The notes beneath the pieces were generated by a model that was given only the letters and a program-made list of their open reading frames with translations, was not told the origin of the DNA and did not search any database. From Pampus argenteus (lineage: Eukaryota; Chordata; Actinopteri; Scombriformes; Stromateidae): a stretch of 64,000 nt of DNA. A program made the translations under genes and the position numbers. Of the stretch, positions 1-11,183 are shown one piece after another. How positions within the stretch are numbered: position 1 is the stretch's first letter; each line of letters begins with the position of its first letter. Location of the stretch: assembly GCA_036937835.1 (NCBI GenBank), contig CM072881.1:1938501-2002500 (forward strand), given 5' to 3'.

Positions 1-145
1 CTCCGTGTTTAAGAAAAACAGTACTTGTCAGTTTTGGCCTTCTCTCGCTGAGATAAAGCTATTTTTACAAATGTTACAGTAAAAGCTGCAGGAAGCTCTC
101 AGAAGTGAGTTTTTTGCTCCTAATCATTAGAAATCAGTTACTTGT
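1..145 (+). repeat. Partial monomer at left edge
   Basis: The window opens at about base 34 of a type B monomer. It carries the CTCCGTG variant, ACAGTAC and GCTGAGATAAAG. CTCCGTG normally marks the fourth monomer of a recurring cassette (see 4,597), so the array continues to the left of this window. Confidence 0.9.
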
Positions 146-1035
146 TGATGGCAAACATGGTTTTGATTGAAAATATTGCTCCTTGTTTAAGAAAAACAGT
201 AGTTGTCAGTTTTGACCTTCTCTCGCTGAAATAAAGCTATTTTTACAAATGTTACAGTAAAAGCTGCAGGAAGCTCTCAGAAGTGAGTTTTTTGCTCCTA
301 ATCATTAGAAATCAGTTACTTGTTGATGGCAAACATGGTTTTGTTTGAAAATATTGCTCCTTGTTTAAGAAAAACAGTAGTTGTCAGTTTTGGCCTTCTC
401 TCGCTGAAATAAAGCTATTTTTACAAATGTTACAGTAAAAGCTGCAGGAAGCTCTCAGAAGTGAGTTTTTTGCTCCTAATCATTAGAAATCAGTTACTTG
501 TTGATAGCAAACATGGTTTTGTTTGAAAATATTGCTCCTTGTTTAAGAAAAACAGTACTTGTCAGTTTTGGCCTTCTCTCGCTGAGATAAAGCTATTTTT
601 ACAAATGTTACAGTAAAAGCTGCAGGAAGCTCTCAGAAGTGAGTTTTTTGCTTCTAATCATTAGAAATCAGTTACTTGTTGATGGCAAACATGGTTTTGA
701 TTGAAAATATTGCTCCTTGTTTAAGAAAAACAGTAGTTGTCAGTTTTGGCCTTCTCTCGCCGAGAGAAAGCTATTTTTACAAATGTTACAGTAAAAGCTG
801 CAGGAAGCTCTCAGAAGTGAGTTTTTTGCTCCTAATCATTAGAAATCAGTTACTTGTTGATGGCAAACATGGTTTTGATTGAAAATATTGCTCCTTGTTT
901 AAGAAAAACAGTAGTTGTCAGTTTTGACCTTCTCTCGCTGAAATAAAGCTATTTTTACAAATGTTACAGTAAAAGCTGCAGGAAGCTCTCAGAAGTGAGT
1001 TTTTTGCTCCTAATCATTAGAAATCAGTTACTTGT
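146..1035 (+). repeat. Five monomers, tail of an upstream super-repeat
   Basis: These monomers match about 3,529-4,418 at an offset of 3,383 bp. Shared markers are TTTTGACC, then GTTTGA, then TGATAGC, then a GCTTCTAATC monomer leading into an open type A monomer. The match ends at about 1,036, where a GAATTA monomer follows directly. In other copies a CTGAAGG/AATCACTT monomer usually precedes GAATTA, so this is a recombination junction. Confidence 0.75.
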
Positions 1036-1463
1036 TGATGGCAAACATGGTTTTGAATTAAAATATTGCTCCTTGTTTAAGAAAAACTATAGTTGTCAGT
1101 TTTGGGCTTCTCTCGACGAGAGAAAGCTATTTTTACAAATGTTACAGTAAAAGCTGCAGGAAGCTCCTAGAAGTGAGTTTTTTGGTCCTAATCGTTAGAA
1201 ATCAGTTACTTGTTGATGGCCAACATGGTTTTGATTGAAAATATTGCTCCTTGTTTAAGAAAAACAGTACTTGTCAGTTTTGGCCTTCTCTCGCTGAAAT
1301 AAGGCTATTTTTACAAATGTTACAGTGAAAGCTGCAGGAAGCTCTCAGAAGTGAGTTTTTTGCTCCTAATCATTAGAAATCAGTTACTTGTTGATGGCAA
1401 ACATGGTTTTGATTGAAAATATTGCTCCTTGTTTAAGAAAAACTATAGTTGTCAGTTTTGGGC

Positions 1464-1480
1464 TTCTCTCGCCGAGAGAA
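1464..1480. other. 17-bp palindrome of the type A monomer (example)
   Basis: TTCTCTCG-C-CGAGAGAA has 8-bp perfect arms around one base. Beyond the arms, GC on the left (1,462-1,463) pairs with GC on the right (1,482-1,483) if one A is bulged. The element sits at monomer bases 73-89 and recurs in every type A monomer. In type B it is broken to GCTGAGATAAAG or GCTGAAATAAAG. It holds the only CpGs of the consensus monomer. It could be a protein-binding dyad or a cruciform-forming site; the sequence does not tell which. Confidence 0.85.
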
Positions 1481-1486
1481 AGCTAT

Positions 1487-1508
1487 TTTTACAAATGTTA
1501 CAGTAAAA
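1487..1508. other. Inverted repeat TTTTAC / GTAAAA, 10-base loop (example)
   Basis: TTTTAC (1,487-1,492) and GTAAAA (1,503-1,508) are perfect 6-bp complements around 10 bases, at monomer bases 96-117. AGC before and GCT after extend the pairing if three bases are bulged. Present in most monomers. It is broken in the CACTAAAAG and TTCCTGTAAAAG variants and altered in TTTTAACAAATG. Confidence 0.75.
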
Positions 1509-1543
1509 GCTGCAGGAAGCTCTCAGAAGTGAGTTTTTTGCTC

Positions 1544-1554
1544 CTAATCATTAG
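1544..1554. other. 11-bp palindrome CTAAT-C-ATTAG (example)
   Basis: Perfect 5-bp arms around one base, at monomer bases 153-163. It is intact in CTCCTAATCATTAG monomers. It is weakened in the common CTCATAATC and CTTCTAATCATTGG variants. Confidence 0.75.
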
Positions 1555-4500
1555 AAATCAGTTACTTGTTGATGGCGAACATGGTTTTGATTGAAAATAT
1601 TGCTCCTTGTTTAAGAAAAACAGTAGTTGTCAGTTTTGGCCTTCTCTCGCCGAGAGAAAGCTATTTTTACAAATGTTACAGTAAAAGCTGCAGGAAGCTC
1701 TCAGAAGTGAGTTTTTTGCTCCTAATCATTAGAAATCAGTTACTTGTTGATGGCAAACATGGTTTTGTTTGAAAATATTGCTCCGTGTTTAAGAAAAACA
1801 GTACTTGTCAGTTTTGGCCTTCTCTCGCTGAGATAAAGCTATTTTTACAAATGTTACAGTAAAAGCTGCAGGAAGCTCTCAGAAGTGAGTTTTTTGCTCA
1901 TAATCATTAGAAATCAGTTACTTGTTGATGGCAAACATGGTTTTGATTGAAAATATTGCTCCTTATTTAAGAAAAACTATAGTTGTCAGTTTTGGGCTTC
2001 TCTCGCCGAGAGAAAGCTATTTTTTACAAATGTTACAGTAAAAGCTGCAGGAAGCTCTCAGAAGTGAGTTTTTTGCTCATAATCATTAGAAATCAGTTAC
2101 TTGTTGATGGCAAACATGGTTTTGATTGAAAATATTGCTCCTTGTTTAAGAAAAACTATAGTTGTCAGTTTTGGCCTTCTCTCGACGAGAGAAAGCTATT
2201 TTTACAAATGTTACAGTAAAAGCTGCAGGAAGCTCTCAGAAGTGAGTTTTTTGCTCCTAATCATTAGAAATCAGTTACTTGTTGATGGCAAACATGGTTT
2301 TGATTGAAAATATTGCTCCTTGTTTAAGAAAAACTACAGTTGTCAGTTTTGGGTTTCTCTCACCGAGAGAAAGCTATTTTTACAAATGTTACAGTAAAAG
2401 CTGAAGGAAGCTCTCAGAAGTGAGTTTTTTGCTCCTAATCATTAGAAATCACTTACTTGTTGATGGCAAACATGGTTTTGAATTAAAATATTGCTCCTTG
2501 TTTAAGAAAAACTATAGTTGTCAGTTTTGGGCTTCTCTCAACGAGAGAAAGCTATTTTTACAAATGTTACAGTAAAAGCTGCAGGAAGCTCTCAGAAGTG
2601 AGTTTTTTGCTCCTAATCATTAGAAATCAGTTACTTGTTGATGGCAAACATGGTTTTGTTTGAAAATATTGCTCCTTGTTTAAGAAAAACAGTAGTTGTC
2701 AGTTTTGGCCTTCTCTCGCTGAAATAAAGCTATTTTTACAAATGTTACAGTAAAAGCTGCAGGAAGCTCTCAGAAGTGAGTTTTTTGCTCCTAATCATTA
2801 GAAATCAGTTACTTGTTGATGGCAAACATGGTTTTGATTGAAAATATTGCTCCTTGTTTAAGAAAAACAGTAGTTGTCAGTTTTGGCCTTCTCTCGCTGA
2901 AATAAAGCTATTTTTACAAATGTTACAGTAAAAGCTGCAGGAAGCTCTCAGAAGTGAGTTTTTTGCTCCTAATCATTAGAAATCAGTTACTTGTTGATAG
3001 CAAACATGGTTTTGTTTGAAAATATTGCTCCTTGTTTAAGAAAAACAGTACTTGTCAGTTTTGGCCTTCTCTCGCTGAGATAAAGCTATTTTTACAAATG
3101 TTACAGTAAAAGCTGCAGGAAGCTCTCAGAAGTGAGTTTTTTGGTTCTAATCATTGGAAATCAGTTACTTGTTGATGGCAAACATGGTTTTGATTGAAAA
3201 TATTGCTCCTTGTTTAAGAAAAACAGTAGTTGTCAGTTTTGGCCTTCTCTCGCCGAGAGAAAGCTATTTTTACAAATGTTACAGTAAAAGCTGCAGGAAG
3301 CTCTCAGAAGTGAGTTTTTTGCTCCTAATCATTAGAAATCAGTTACTTGTTGATGGCAAACATGGTTTTGATTGAAAATATTGCTCCTTGTTTAAGAAAA
3401 ACAGTAGTTGTCAGTTTTGACCTTCTCTCGCTGAAATAAAGCTATTTTTACAAATGTTACAGTAAAAGCTGCAGGAAGCTCTCAGAAGTGAGTTTTTTGC
3501 TCCTAATCATTAGAAATCAGTTACTTGTTGATGGCAAACATGGTTTTGATTGAAAATATTGCTCCTTGTTTAAGAAAAACAGTAGTTGTCAGTTTTGACC
3601 TTCTCTCGCTGAAATAAAGCTATTTTTACAAATGTTACAGTAAAAGCTGCAGGAAGCTCTCAGAAGTGAGTTTTTTGCTCCTAATCATTAGAAATCAGTT
3701 ACTTGTTGATGGCAAACATGGTTTTGTTTGAAAATATTGCTCCTTGTTTAAGAAAAACAGTAGTTGTCAGTTTTGGCCTTCTCTCGCTGAAATAAAGCTA
3801 TTTTTACAAATGTTACAGTAAAAGCTGCAGGAAGCTCTCAGAAGTGAGTTTTTTGCTCCTAATCATTAGAAATCAGTTACTTGTTGATAGCAAACATGGT
3901 TTTGTTTGAAAATATTGCTCCTTGTTTAAGAAAAACAGTACTTGTCAGTTTTGGCCTTCTCTCGCTGAGATAAAGCTATTTTTACAAATGTTACAGTAAA
4001 AGCTGCAGGAAGCTCTCAGAAGTGAGTTTTTTGCTTCTAATCATTAGAAATCAGTTACTTGTTGATGGCAAACATGGTTTTGATTGAAAATATTGCTCCT
4101 TGTTTAAGAAAAACAGTAGTTGTCAGTTTTGGCCTTCTCTCGCCGAGAGAAAGCTATTTTTACAAATGTTACAGTAAAAGCTGCAGGAAGCTCTCAGAAG
4201 TGAGTTTTTTGCTCCTAATCATTAGAAATCAGTTACTTGTTGATGGCAAACATGGTTTTGATTGAAAATATTGCTCCTTGTTTAAGAAAAACAGTAGTTG
4301 TCAGTTTTGACCTTCTCTCGCTGAAATAAAGCTATTTTTACAAATGTTACAGTAAAAGCTGCAGGAAGCTCTCAGAAGTGAGTTTTTTGCTCCTAATCAT
4401 TAGAAATCAGTTACTTGTTGATGGCAAACATGGTTTTGTTTGAAAATATTGCTCCTTGTTTAAGAAAAACAGTACTTGTCAGTTTTGGCCTTCTCTCGCT

Positions 4501-4596
4501 GAAATAAGGCTATTTTCACAAATGTTACAGTAAAAGCTGCAGGAAGCTCTCAGAAGTGAGTTTTTTGCTCCTAATCATTAGAAATCAGTTACTTGT

Positions 4597-6020
4597 TGAT
4601 GGCAAACATGGTTTTGATTGAAAATATTGCTCCTTGTTTAAGAAAAACTATAGTTGTCAGTTTTGGGCTTCTCTCGCCGAGAGAAAGCTATTTTTACAAA
4701 TGTTACAGTAAAAGCTGCAGGAAGCTCTCAGAAGTGAGTTTTTTGCTCCTAATCATTAGAAATCAGTTACTTGTTGATGGCAAACATGGTTTTGTTTGAA
4801 AATATTGCTCCTTGTTTAAGAAAAACAGTAGTTGTCAGTTTTGGCCTTCTCTCGCTGAGATAAAGCTATTTTTACAAATGTTACAGTAAAAGCTGCAGGA
4901 AGCTCTCAGAAGTAAGTTTTTGCTCCTAATCATTAGAAATCAGTTACTTGTTGATGGCGAACATGGTTTTGATTGAAAATATTGCTCCTTGTTTAAGAAA
5001 AACAGTAGTTGTCAGTTTTGGGCTTCTCTCGCCGAGAGAAAGCTATTTTTACAAATGTTACAGTAAAAGCTGCAGGAAGCTCTCAGAAGTGAGTTTTTTG
5101 CTCCTAATCATTAGAAATCAGTTACTTGTTGATGGCAAACATGGTTTTGTTTGTAAATATTGCTCCGTGTTTAAGAAAAACAGTACTTGTCAGTTTTGGC
5201 CTTCTCTCGCTGAGATAAAGCTATTTTTACAAATGTTACAGTAAAAGCTGCAGGAAGCTCTCAGAAGTGAGTTTTTTGCTCATAATCATTAGAAATCAGT
5301 TACTTGTTGATGGCAAACATGGTTTTGATTGAAAATATTGCTCCTTATTTAAGAAAAACTATAGTTGTCAGTTTTGGGCTTCTCTCGCCGAGAGAAAGCT
5401 ATTTTTTACAAATGTTACAGTAAAAGCTGCAGGAAGCTCTCAGAAGTGAGTTTTTTGCTCATAATCATTAGAAATCAGTTACTTGTTGATGGCAAACATG
5501 GTTTTGATTGAAAATATTGCTCCTTGTTTAAGAAAAACTACAGTTGTCAGTTTTGGGTTTCTCTCACCGAGAGAAAGCTATTTTTACAAATGTTACAGTA
5601 AAAGCTGAAGGAAGCTCTCAGAAGTGAGTTTTTTGCTCCTAATCATTAGAAATCACTTACTTGTTGATGGCAAACATGGTTTTGAATTAAAATATTGCTC
5701 CTTGTTTAAGAAAAACTATAGTTGTCAGTTTTGGGCTTCTCTCGACGAGAGAAAGCTATTTTTACAAATGTTACAGTAAAAGCTGCAGGAAGCTCCTAGA
5801 AGTGAGTTTTTTGGTCCTAATCGTTAGAAATCAGTTACTTGTTGATGGCCAACATGGTTTTGATTGAAAATATTGCTCCTTGTTTAAGAAAAACAGTACT
5901 TGTCAGTTTTGGCCTTCTCTCGCTGAAATAAGGCTATTTTTACAAATGTTACAGTGAAAGCTGCAGGAAGCTCTCAGAAGTGAGTTTTTTGCTCCTAATC
6001 ATTAGAAATCAGTTACTTGT
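4597..6020 (+). repeat. Recurring eight-monomer cassette K (representative)
   Basis: Monomers in order: type A ACTATAG; a 177-bp monomer with AAGTAAGTTTTTGC; a TGATGGCGAAC type A; CTCCGTG with CTCATAATC; CTTATTTAAG with a six-T run; ACTACAG with GGGTTT and CTGAAGG; GAATTA; TGATGGCC with ATAAGGC. The same order, complete or with one or two monomers gained or lost, recurs near 9,938, 20,443, 24,359, 26,316, 28,274 and 46,971. The 177-bp monomer makes a 355-bp spacing that identifies all seven copies. Confidence 0.8.
4952..5308 (+). repeat. Two monomers joined by an extended open frame
   Basis: The monomer at 5,130 carries GTTTGTAAATATT where all others have GTTTGAAAATATT. The A-to-T change at about 5,154 removes the TGA that normally closes the type A frame, so that frame runs on to 98 codons. 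The length comes from a single substitution, so it is not evidence for a gene. Confidence 0.85.
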
Positions 6021-9000
6021 TGATGGCAAACATGGTTTTGATTGAAAATATTGCTCCTTGTTTAAGAAAAACTATAGTTGTCAGTTTTGGGCTTCTCTCG
6101 CCGAGAGAAAGCTATTTTTACAAATGTTACAGTAAAAGCTGCAGGAAGCTCTCAGAAGTGAGTTTTTTGCTCCTAATCATTAGAAATCAGTTACTTGTTG
6201 ATGGCGAACATGGTTTTGATTGAAAATATTGCTCCTTGTTTAAGAAAAACAGTAGTTGTCAGTTTTGGGCTTCTCTCGCCGAGAGAAAGCTATTTTTACA
6301 AATGTTACAGTAAAAGCTGCAGGAAGCTCTCAGAAGTGAGTTTTTTGCTCCTAATCATTAGAAATCAGTTACTTGTTGATGGCAAACATGGTTTTGTTTG
6401 AAAATATTGCTCCGTGTTTAAGAAAAACAGTACTTGTCAGTTTTGGCCTTCTCTCGCTGAGATAAAGCTATTTTTACAAATGTTACAGTAAAAGCTGCAG
6501 GAAGCTCTCAGAAGTGAGTTTTTTGCTCATAATCATTAGAAATCAGTTACTTGTTGATGGCAAACATGGTTTTGATTGAAAATATTGCTCCTTATTTAAG
6601 AAAAACTATAGTTGTCAGTTTTGGGCTTCTCTCGCCGAGAGAAAGCTATTTTTTACAAATGTTACAGTAAAAGCTGCAGGAAGCTCTCAGAAGTGAGTTT
6701 TTTGCTCATAATCATTAGAAATCAGTTACTTGTTGATGGCAAACATGGTTTTGATTGAAAATATTGCTCCTTGTTTAAGAAAAACTATAGTTGTCAGTTT
6801 TGGCCTTCTCTCGACGAGAGAAAGCTATTTTTACAAATGTTACAGTAAAAGCTGCAGGAAGCTCTCAGAAGTGAGTTTTTTGCTCCTAATCATTAGAAAT
6901 CAGTTACTTGTTGATGGCAAACATGGTTTTGATTGAAAATATTGCTCCTTGTTTAAGAAAAACTACAGTTGTCAGTTTTGGGTTTCTCTCACCGAGAGAA
7001 AGCTATTTTTACAAATGTTACAGTAAAAGCTGAAGGAAGCTCTCAGAAGTGAGTTTTTTGCTCCTAATCATTAGAAATCACTTACTTGTTGATGGCAAAC
7101 ATGGTTTTGAATTAAAATATTGCTCCTTGTTTAAGAAAAACTATAGTTGTCAGTTTTGGGCTTCTCTCAACGAGAGAAAGCTATTTTTACAAATGTTACA
7201 GTAAAAGCTGCAGGAAGCTCTCAGAAGTGAGTTTTTTGCTCCTAATCATTAGAAATCAGTTACTTGTTGATGGCAAACATGGTTTTGTTTGAAAATATTG
7301 CTCCTTGTTTAAGAAAAACAGTAGTTGTCAGTTTTGGCCTTCTCTCGCTGAAATAAAGCTATTTTTACAAATGTTACAGTAAAAGCTGCAGGAAGCTCTC
7401 AGAAGTGAGTTTTTTGCTCCTAATCATTAGAAATCAGTTACTTGTTGATGGCAAACATGGTTTTGATTGAAAATATTGCTCCTTGTTTAAGAAAAACAGT
7501 AGTTGTCAGTTTTGGCCTTCTCTCGCTGAAATAAAGCTATTTTTACAAATGTTACAGTAAAAGCTGCAGGAAGCTCTCAGAAGTGAGTTTTTTGCTCCTA
7601 ATCATTAGAAATCAGTTACTTGTTGATAGCAAACATGGTTTTGTTTGAAAATATTGCTCCTTGTTTAAGAAAAACAGTACTTGTCAGTTTTGGCCTTCTC
7701 TCGCTGAGATAAAGCTATTTTTACAAATGTTACAGTAAAAGCTGCAGGAAGCTCTCAGAAGTGAGTTTTTTGGTTCTAATCATTGGAAATCAGTTACTTG
7801 TTGATGGCAAACATGGTTTTGATTGAAAATATTGCTCCTTGTTTAAGAAAAACAGTAGTTGTCAGTTTTGGCCTTCTCTCGCCGAGAGAAAGCTATTTTT
7901 ACAAATGTTACAGTAAAAGCTGCAGGAAGCTCTCAGAAGTGAGTTTTTTGCTCCTAATCATTAGAAATCAGTTACTTGTTGATGGCAAACATGGTTTTGA
8001 TTGAAAATATTGCTCCTTGTTTAAGAAAAACAGTAGTTGTCAGTTTTGACCTTCTCTCGCTGAAATAAAGCTATTTTTACAAATGTTACAGTAAAAGCTG
8101 CAGGAAGCTCTCAGAAGTGAGTTTTTTGCTCCTAATCATTAGAAATCAGTTACTTGTTGATGGCAAACATGGTTTTGTTTGAAAATATTGCTCCTTGTTT
8201 AAGAAAAACAGTAGTTGTCAGTTTTGGCCTTCTCTCGCTGAAATAAAGCTATTTTTACAAATGTTACAGTAAAAGCTGCAGGAAGCTCTCAGAAGTGAGT
8301 TTTTTGCTCCTAATCATTAGAAATCAGTTACTTGTTGATAGCAAACATGGTTTTGTTTGAAAATATTGCTCCTTGTTTAAGAAAAACAGTACTTGTCAGT
8401 TTTGGCCTTCTCTCGCTGAGATAAAGCTATTTTTACAAATGTTACAGTAAAAGCTGCAGGAAGCTCTCAGAAGTGAGTTTTTTGCTTCTAATCATTAGAA
8501 ATCAGTTACTTGTTGATGGCAAACATGGTTTTGATTGAAAATATTGCTCCTTGTTTAAGAAAAACAGTAGTTGTCAGTTTTGGCCTTCTCTCGCCGAGAT
8601 AAAGCTATTTTTACAAATGTTACAGTAAAAGCTGCAGGAAGCTCTCAGAAGTGAGTTTTTTGCTTCTAATCATTAGAAATCAGTTACTTGTTGATGGCAA
8701 ACATGGTTTTGATTGAAAATATTGCTCCTTGTTTAAGAAAAACTGTAGTTGTCAGTTTTGGCCTTCTCTCGCCGAGAGAAAGCTATTTTTACAAATGTTA
8801 CAGTAAAAGCTGCAGGAAGCTCTCAGAAGTGAGTTTTTTGCTCCTAATCATTAGAAATCAGTTACTTGTTGATGGCAAACATGGTTTTGATTGAAAATAT
8901 TGCTCCTTGTTTAAGAAAAACTGTAGTTGTCAGTTTTGGGCTTCTCTCGCCGAGAGAAAGCTATTTTTACAAATGTTACAGTAAAAGCTGCAGGAAGCTC

Positions 9001-11005
9001 TCAGAAGTGAGTTTTTTGCTCATAATCATTAGAAATCAGTTACTTTTTGATGGCAAACATGGTTTTGATTGAAAATATTGCTCCTTGTTTAAGAAAAACA
9101 GTAGTTGTCAGTTTTGGCCTTCTCTCGCTGAAATAAAGCTATTTTTACAAATGTTACAGTAAAAGCTGCAGGAAGCTCTCAGAAGTGAGTTTTTTGCTCC
9201 TAATCATTAGAAATCAGTTACTTGTTGATGGCAAACATTGTTTTGATTGAAAATATTGCTCCTTGTTTAAGAAAAACTGTAGTTGTCAGCTTTGGGCTTC
9301 TCTCGCCGAGAGAAAGCTATTTTTACAAATGTTACAGTAAAAGCTGCGGGAAGCTCTCAGAAGTGAGTTTTTTGGTCCTAATCATTAGAAATCAGTTACT
9401 TGTTGATGGCAAACATGGTTTTGATTGAAAATATTGCTCCTTGTTTAAGAAAAACTGTAGTTGTCAGTTTTGGGCTTCTCACGCCGAGAGAAAGCTATTT
9501 TTACAAATGTTACAGTAAAAGCTGCAGGAAGCTCCTAGAAGTGAGTTTTTCGGTCCTAATCATTAGAAATCAGTTACTTGTTGATGGCAAACATGGTTTT
9601 GATTGAAAATATTGCTCCTTGTTTAAGAAAAACAGTAGTTGTCAGTTTTGACCTTCTCTCGCTGAAATAAAGCTATTTTTACAAATGTTACAGTAAAAGC
9701 TGCAGGAAGCTCTCAGAAGTGAGTTTTTTGCTCCTAATCATTAGAAATCAGTTACTTGTTGATGGCAAACATGGTTTTGTTTGAAAATATTGCTCCTTGT
9801 TTAAGAAAAACAGTACTTGTCAGTTTTGGCCTTCTCTCGCTGAAATAAGGCTATTTTCACAAATGTTACAGTAAAAGCTGCAGGAAGCTCTCAGAAGTGA
9901 GTTTTTTGCTCCTAATCATTAGAAATCAGTTACTTGTTGATGGCAAACATGGTTTTGATTGAAAATATTGCTCCTTGTTTAAGAAAAACTATAGTTGTCA
10001 GTTTTGGGCTTCTCTCGCCGAGAGAAAGCTATTTTTACAAATGTTACAGTAAAAGCTGCAGGAAGCTCTCAGAAGTGAGTTTTTTGCTACTAATCATTAG
10101 AAATCAGTTACTTGTTGATGGCAAACATGGTTTTGTTTGAAAATATTGCTCCTTGTTTAAGAAAAACAGTAGTTGTCAGTTTTGGCCTTCTCTCGCTGAG
10201 ATAAAGCTATTTTTACAAATGTTACAGTAAAAGCTGCAGGAAGCTCTCAGAAGTAAGTTTTTGCTCCTAATCATTAGAAATCAGTTACTTGTTGATGGCG
10301 AACATGGTTTTGATTGAAAATATTGCTCCTTGTTTAAGAAAAACAGTAGTTGTCAGTTTTGGGCTTCTCTCGCCGAGAGAAAGCTATTTTTACAAATGTT
10401 ACAGTAAAAGCTGCAGGAAGCTCTCAGAAGTGAGTTTTTTGCTCCTAATCATTAGAAATCAGTTACTTGTTGATGGCAAACATGGTTTTGTTTGAAAATA
10501 TTGCTCCGTGTTTAAGAAAAACAGTACTTGTCAGTTTTGGCCTTCTCTCGCTGAGATAAAGCTATTTTTACAAATGTTACAGTAAAAGCTGCAGGAAGCT
10601 CTCAGAAGTGAGTTTTTTGCTCATAATCATTAGAAATCAGTTACTTGTTGATGGCAAACATGGTTTTGATTGAAAATATTGCTCCTTATTTAAGAAAAAC
10701 TATAGTTGTCAGTTTTGGGCTTCTCTCGCCGAGAGAAAGCTATTTTTTACAAATGTTACAGTAAAAGCTGCAGGAAGCTCTCAGAAGTGAGTTTTTTGCT
10801 CATAATCATTAGAAATCAGTTACTTGTTGATGGCAAACATGGTTTTGATTGAAAATATTGCTCCTTGTTTAAGAAAAACTACAGTTGTCAGTTTTGGGTT
10901 TCTCTCACCGAGAGAAAGCTATTTTTACAAATGTTACAGTAAAAGCTGAAGGAAGCTCTCAGAAGTGAGTTTTTTGCTCCTAATCATTAGAAATCACTTA
11001 CTTGT
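5665..11005 (+). repeat. Super-repeat L, copy 2 (30 monomers, 5,341 bp)
   Basis: Bounded by GAATTA monomers at 5,665 and 11,006. Its first part matches copy 1 at +4,629 bp and copy 3 at +5,163 bp. It carries five monomers near 8,692-9,581, mostly with ACTGTAG and including the CTTCTCACGCC variant, that copy 1 lacks and copy 3 keeps. The rare CTATTTTCAC monomer (about 9,851) matches copy 1 at about 4,510. Confidence 0.85.
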
Positions 11006-11183
11006 TGATGGCAAACATGGTTTTGAATTAAAATATTGCTCCTTGTTTAAGAAAAACAGTACTTGTCAGTTTTGGCCTTCTCTCGCTGAAATAAGGCTAT
11101 TTTTACAAATGTTACAGTGAAAGCTGCAGGAAGCTCTCAGAAGTGAGTTTTTTGCTCCTAATCATTAGAAATCAGTTACTTGT
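11006..11183 (+). repeat. Hybrid monomer 1 (one-monomer deletion scar)
   Basis: The left part is GAATTA type (GAATTAAAATATTGC), the right part is ACAGTAC with GCTGAAATAAGG. In copies 1 and 2 these parts belong to consecutive monomers (for example 5,665 and 5,843). The join falls inside bases both monomers share (about 11,030-11,055) and removes exactly one 178-bp unit. Confidence 0.85.

Larger units (their letters stand above)
1392..1569 (+). repeat. Reference type A monomer
   Basis: A full 178-bp monomer with GATTGA, ACTATAG, GGGC, an intact 17-bp palindrome, CTGCAG and CTCCTAATC. Use it as the type A example. In type A the base changes that restore the palindrome also remove the TAA that interrupts one reading frame in type B. 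That explains the recurring 68-codon open frame. Confidence 0.95.
1036..5664 (+). repeat. Super-repeat L, copy 1 (26 monomers, 4,629 bp)
   Basis: Measured from one GAATTA monomer (1,036) to the matching one (5,665). A second GAATTA lies 1,425 bp further on at 2,461, and the same 1,425-bp spacing recurs in copy 2. The first part, to about 3,530, matches copy 2 at a constant offset of 4,629 bp. From about 4,241 the match is at 5,341 bp, because copy 2 has extra ACTGTAG monomers. The TTTTGACC monomer is doubled here (3,351 and 3,529) but single in copy 2. Confidence 0.85.
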
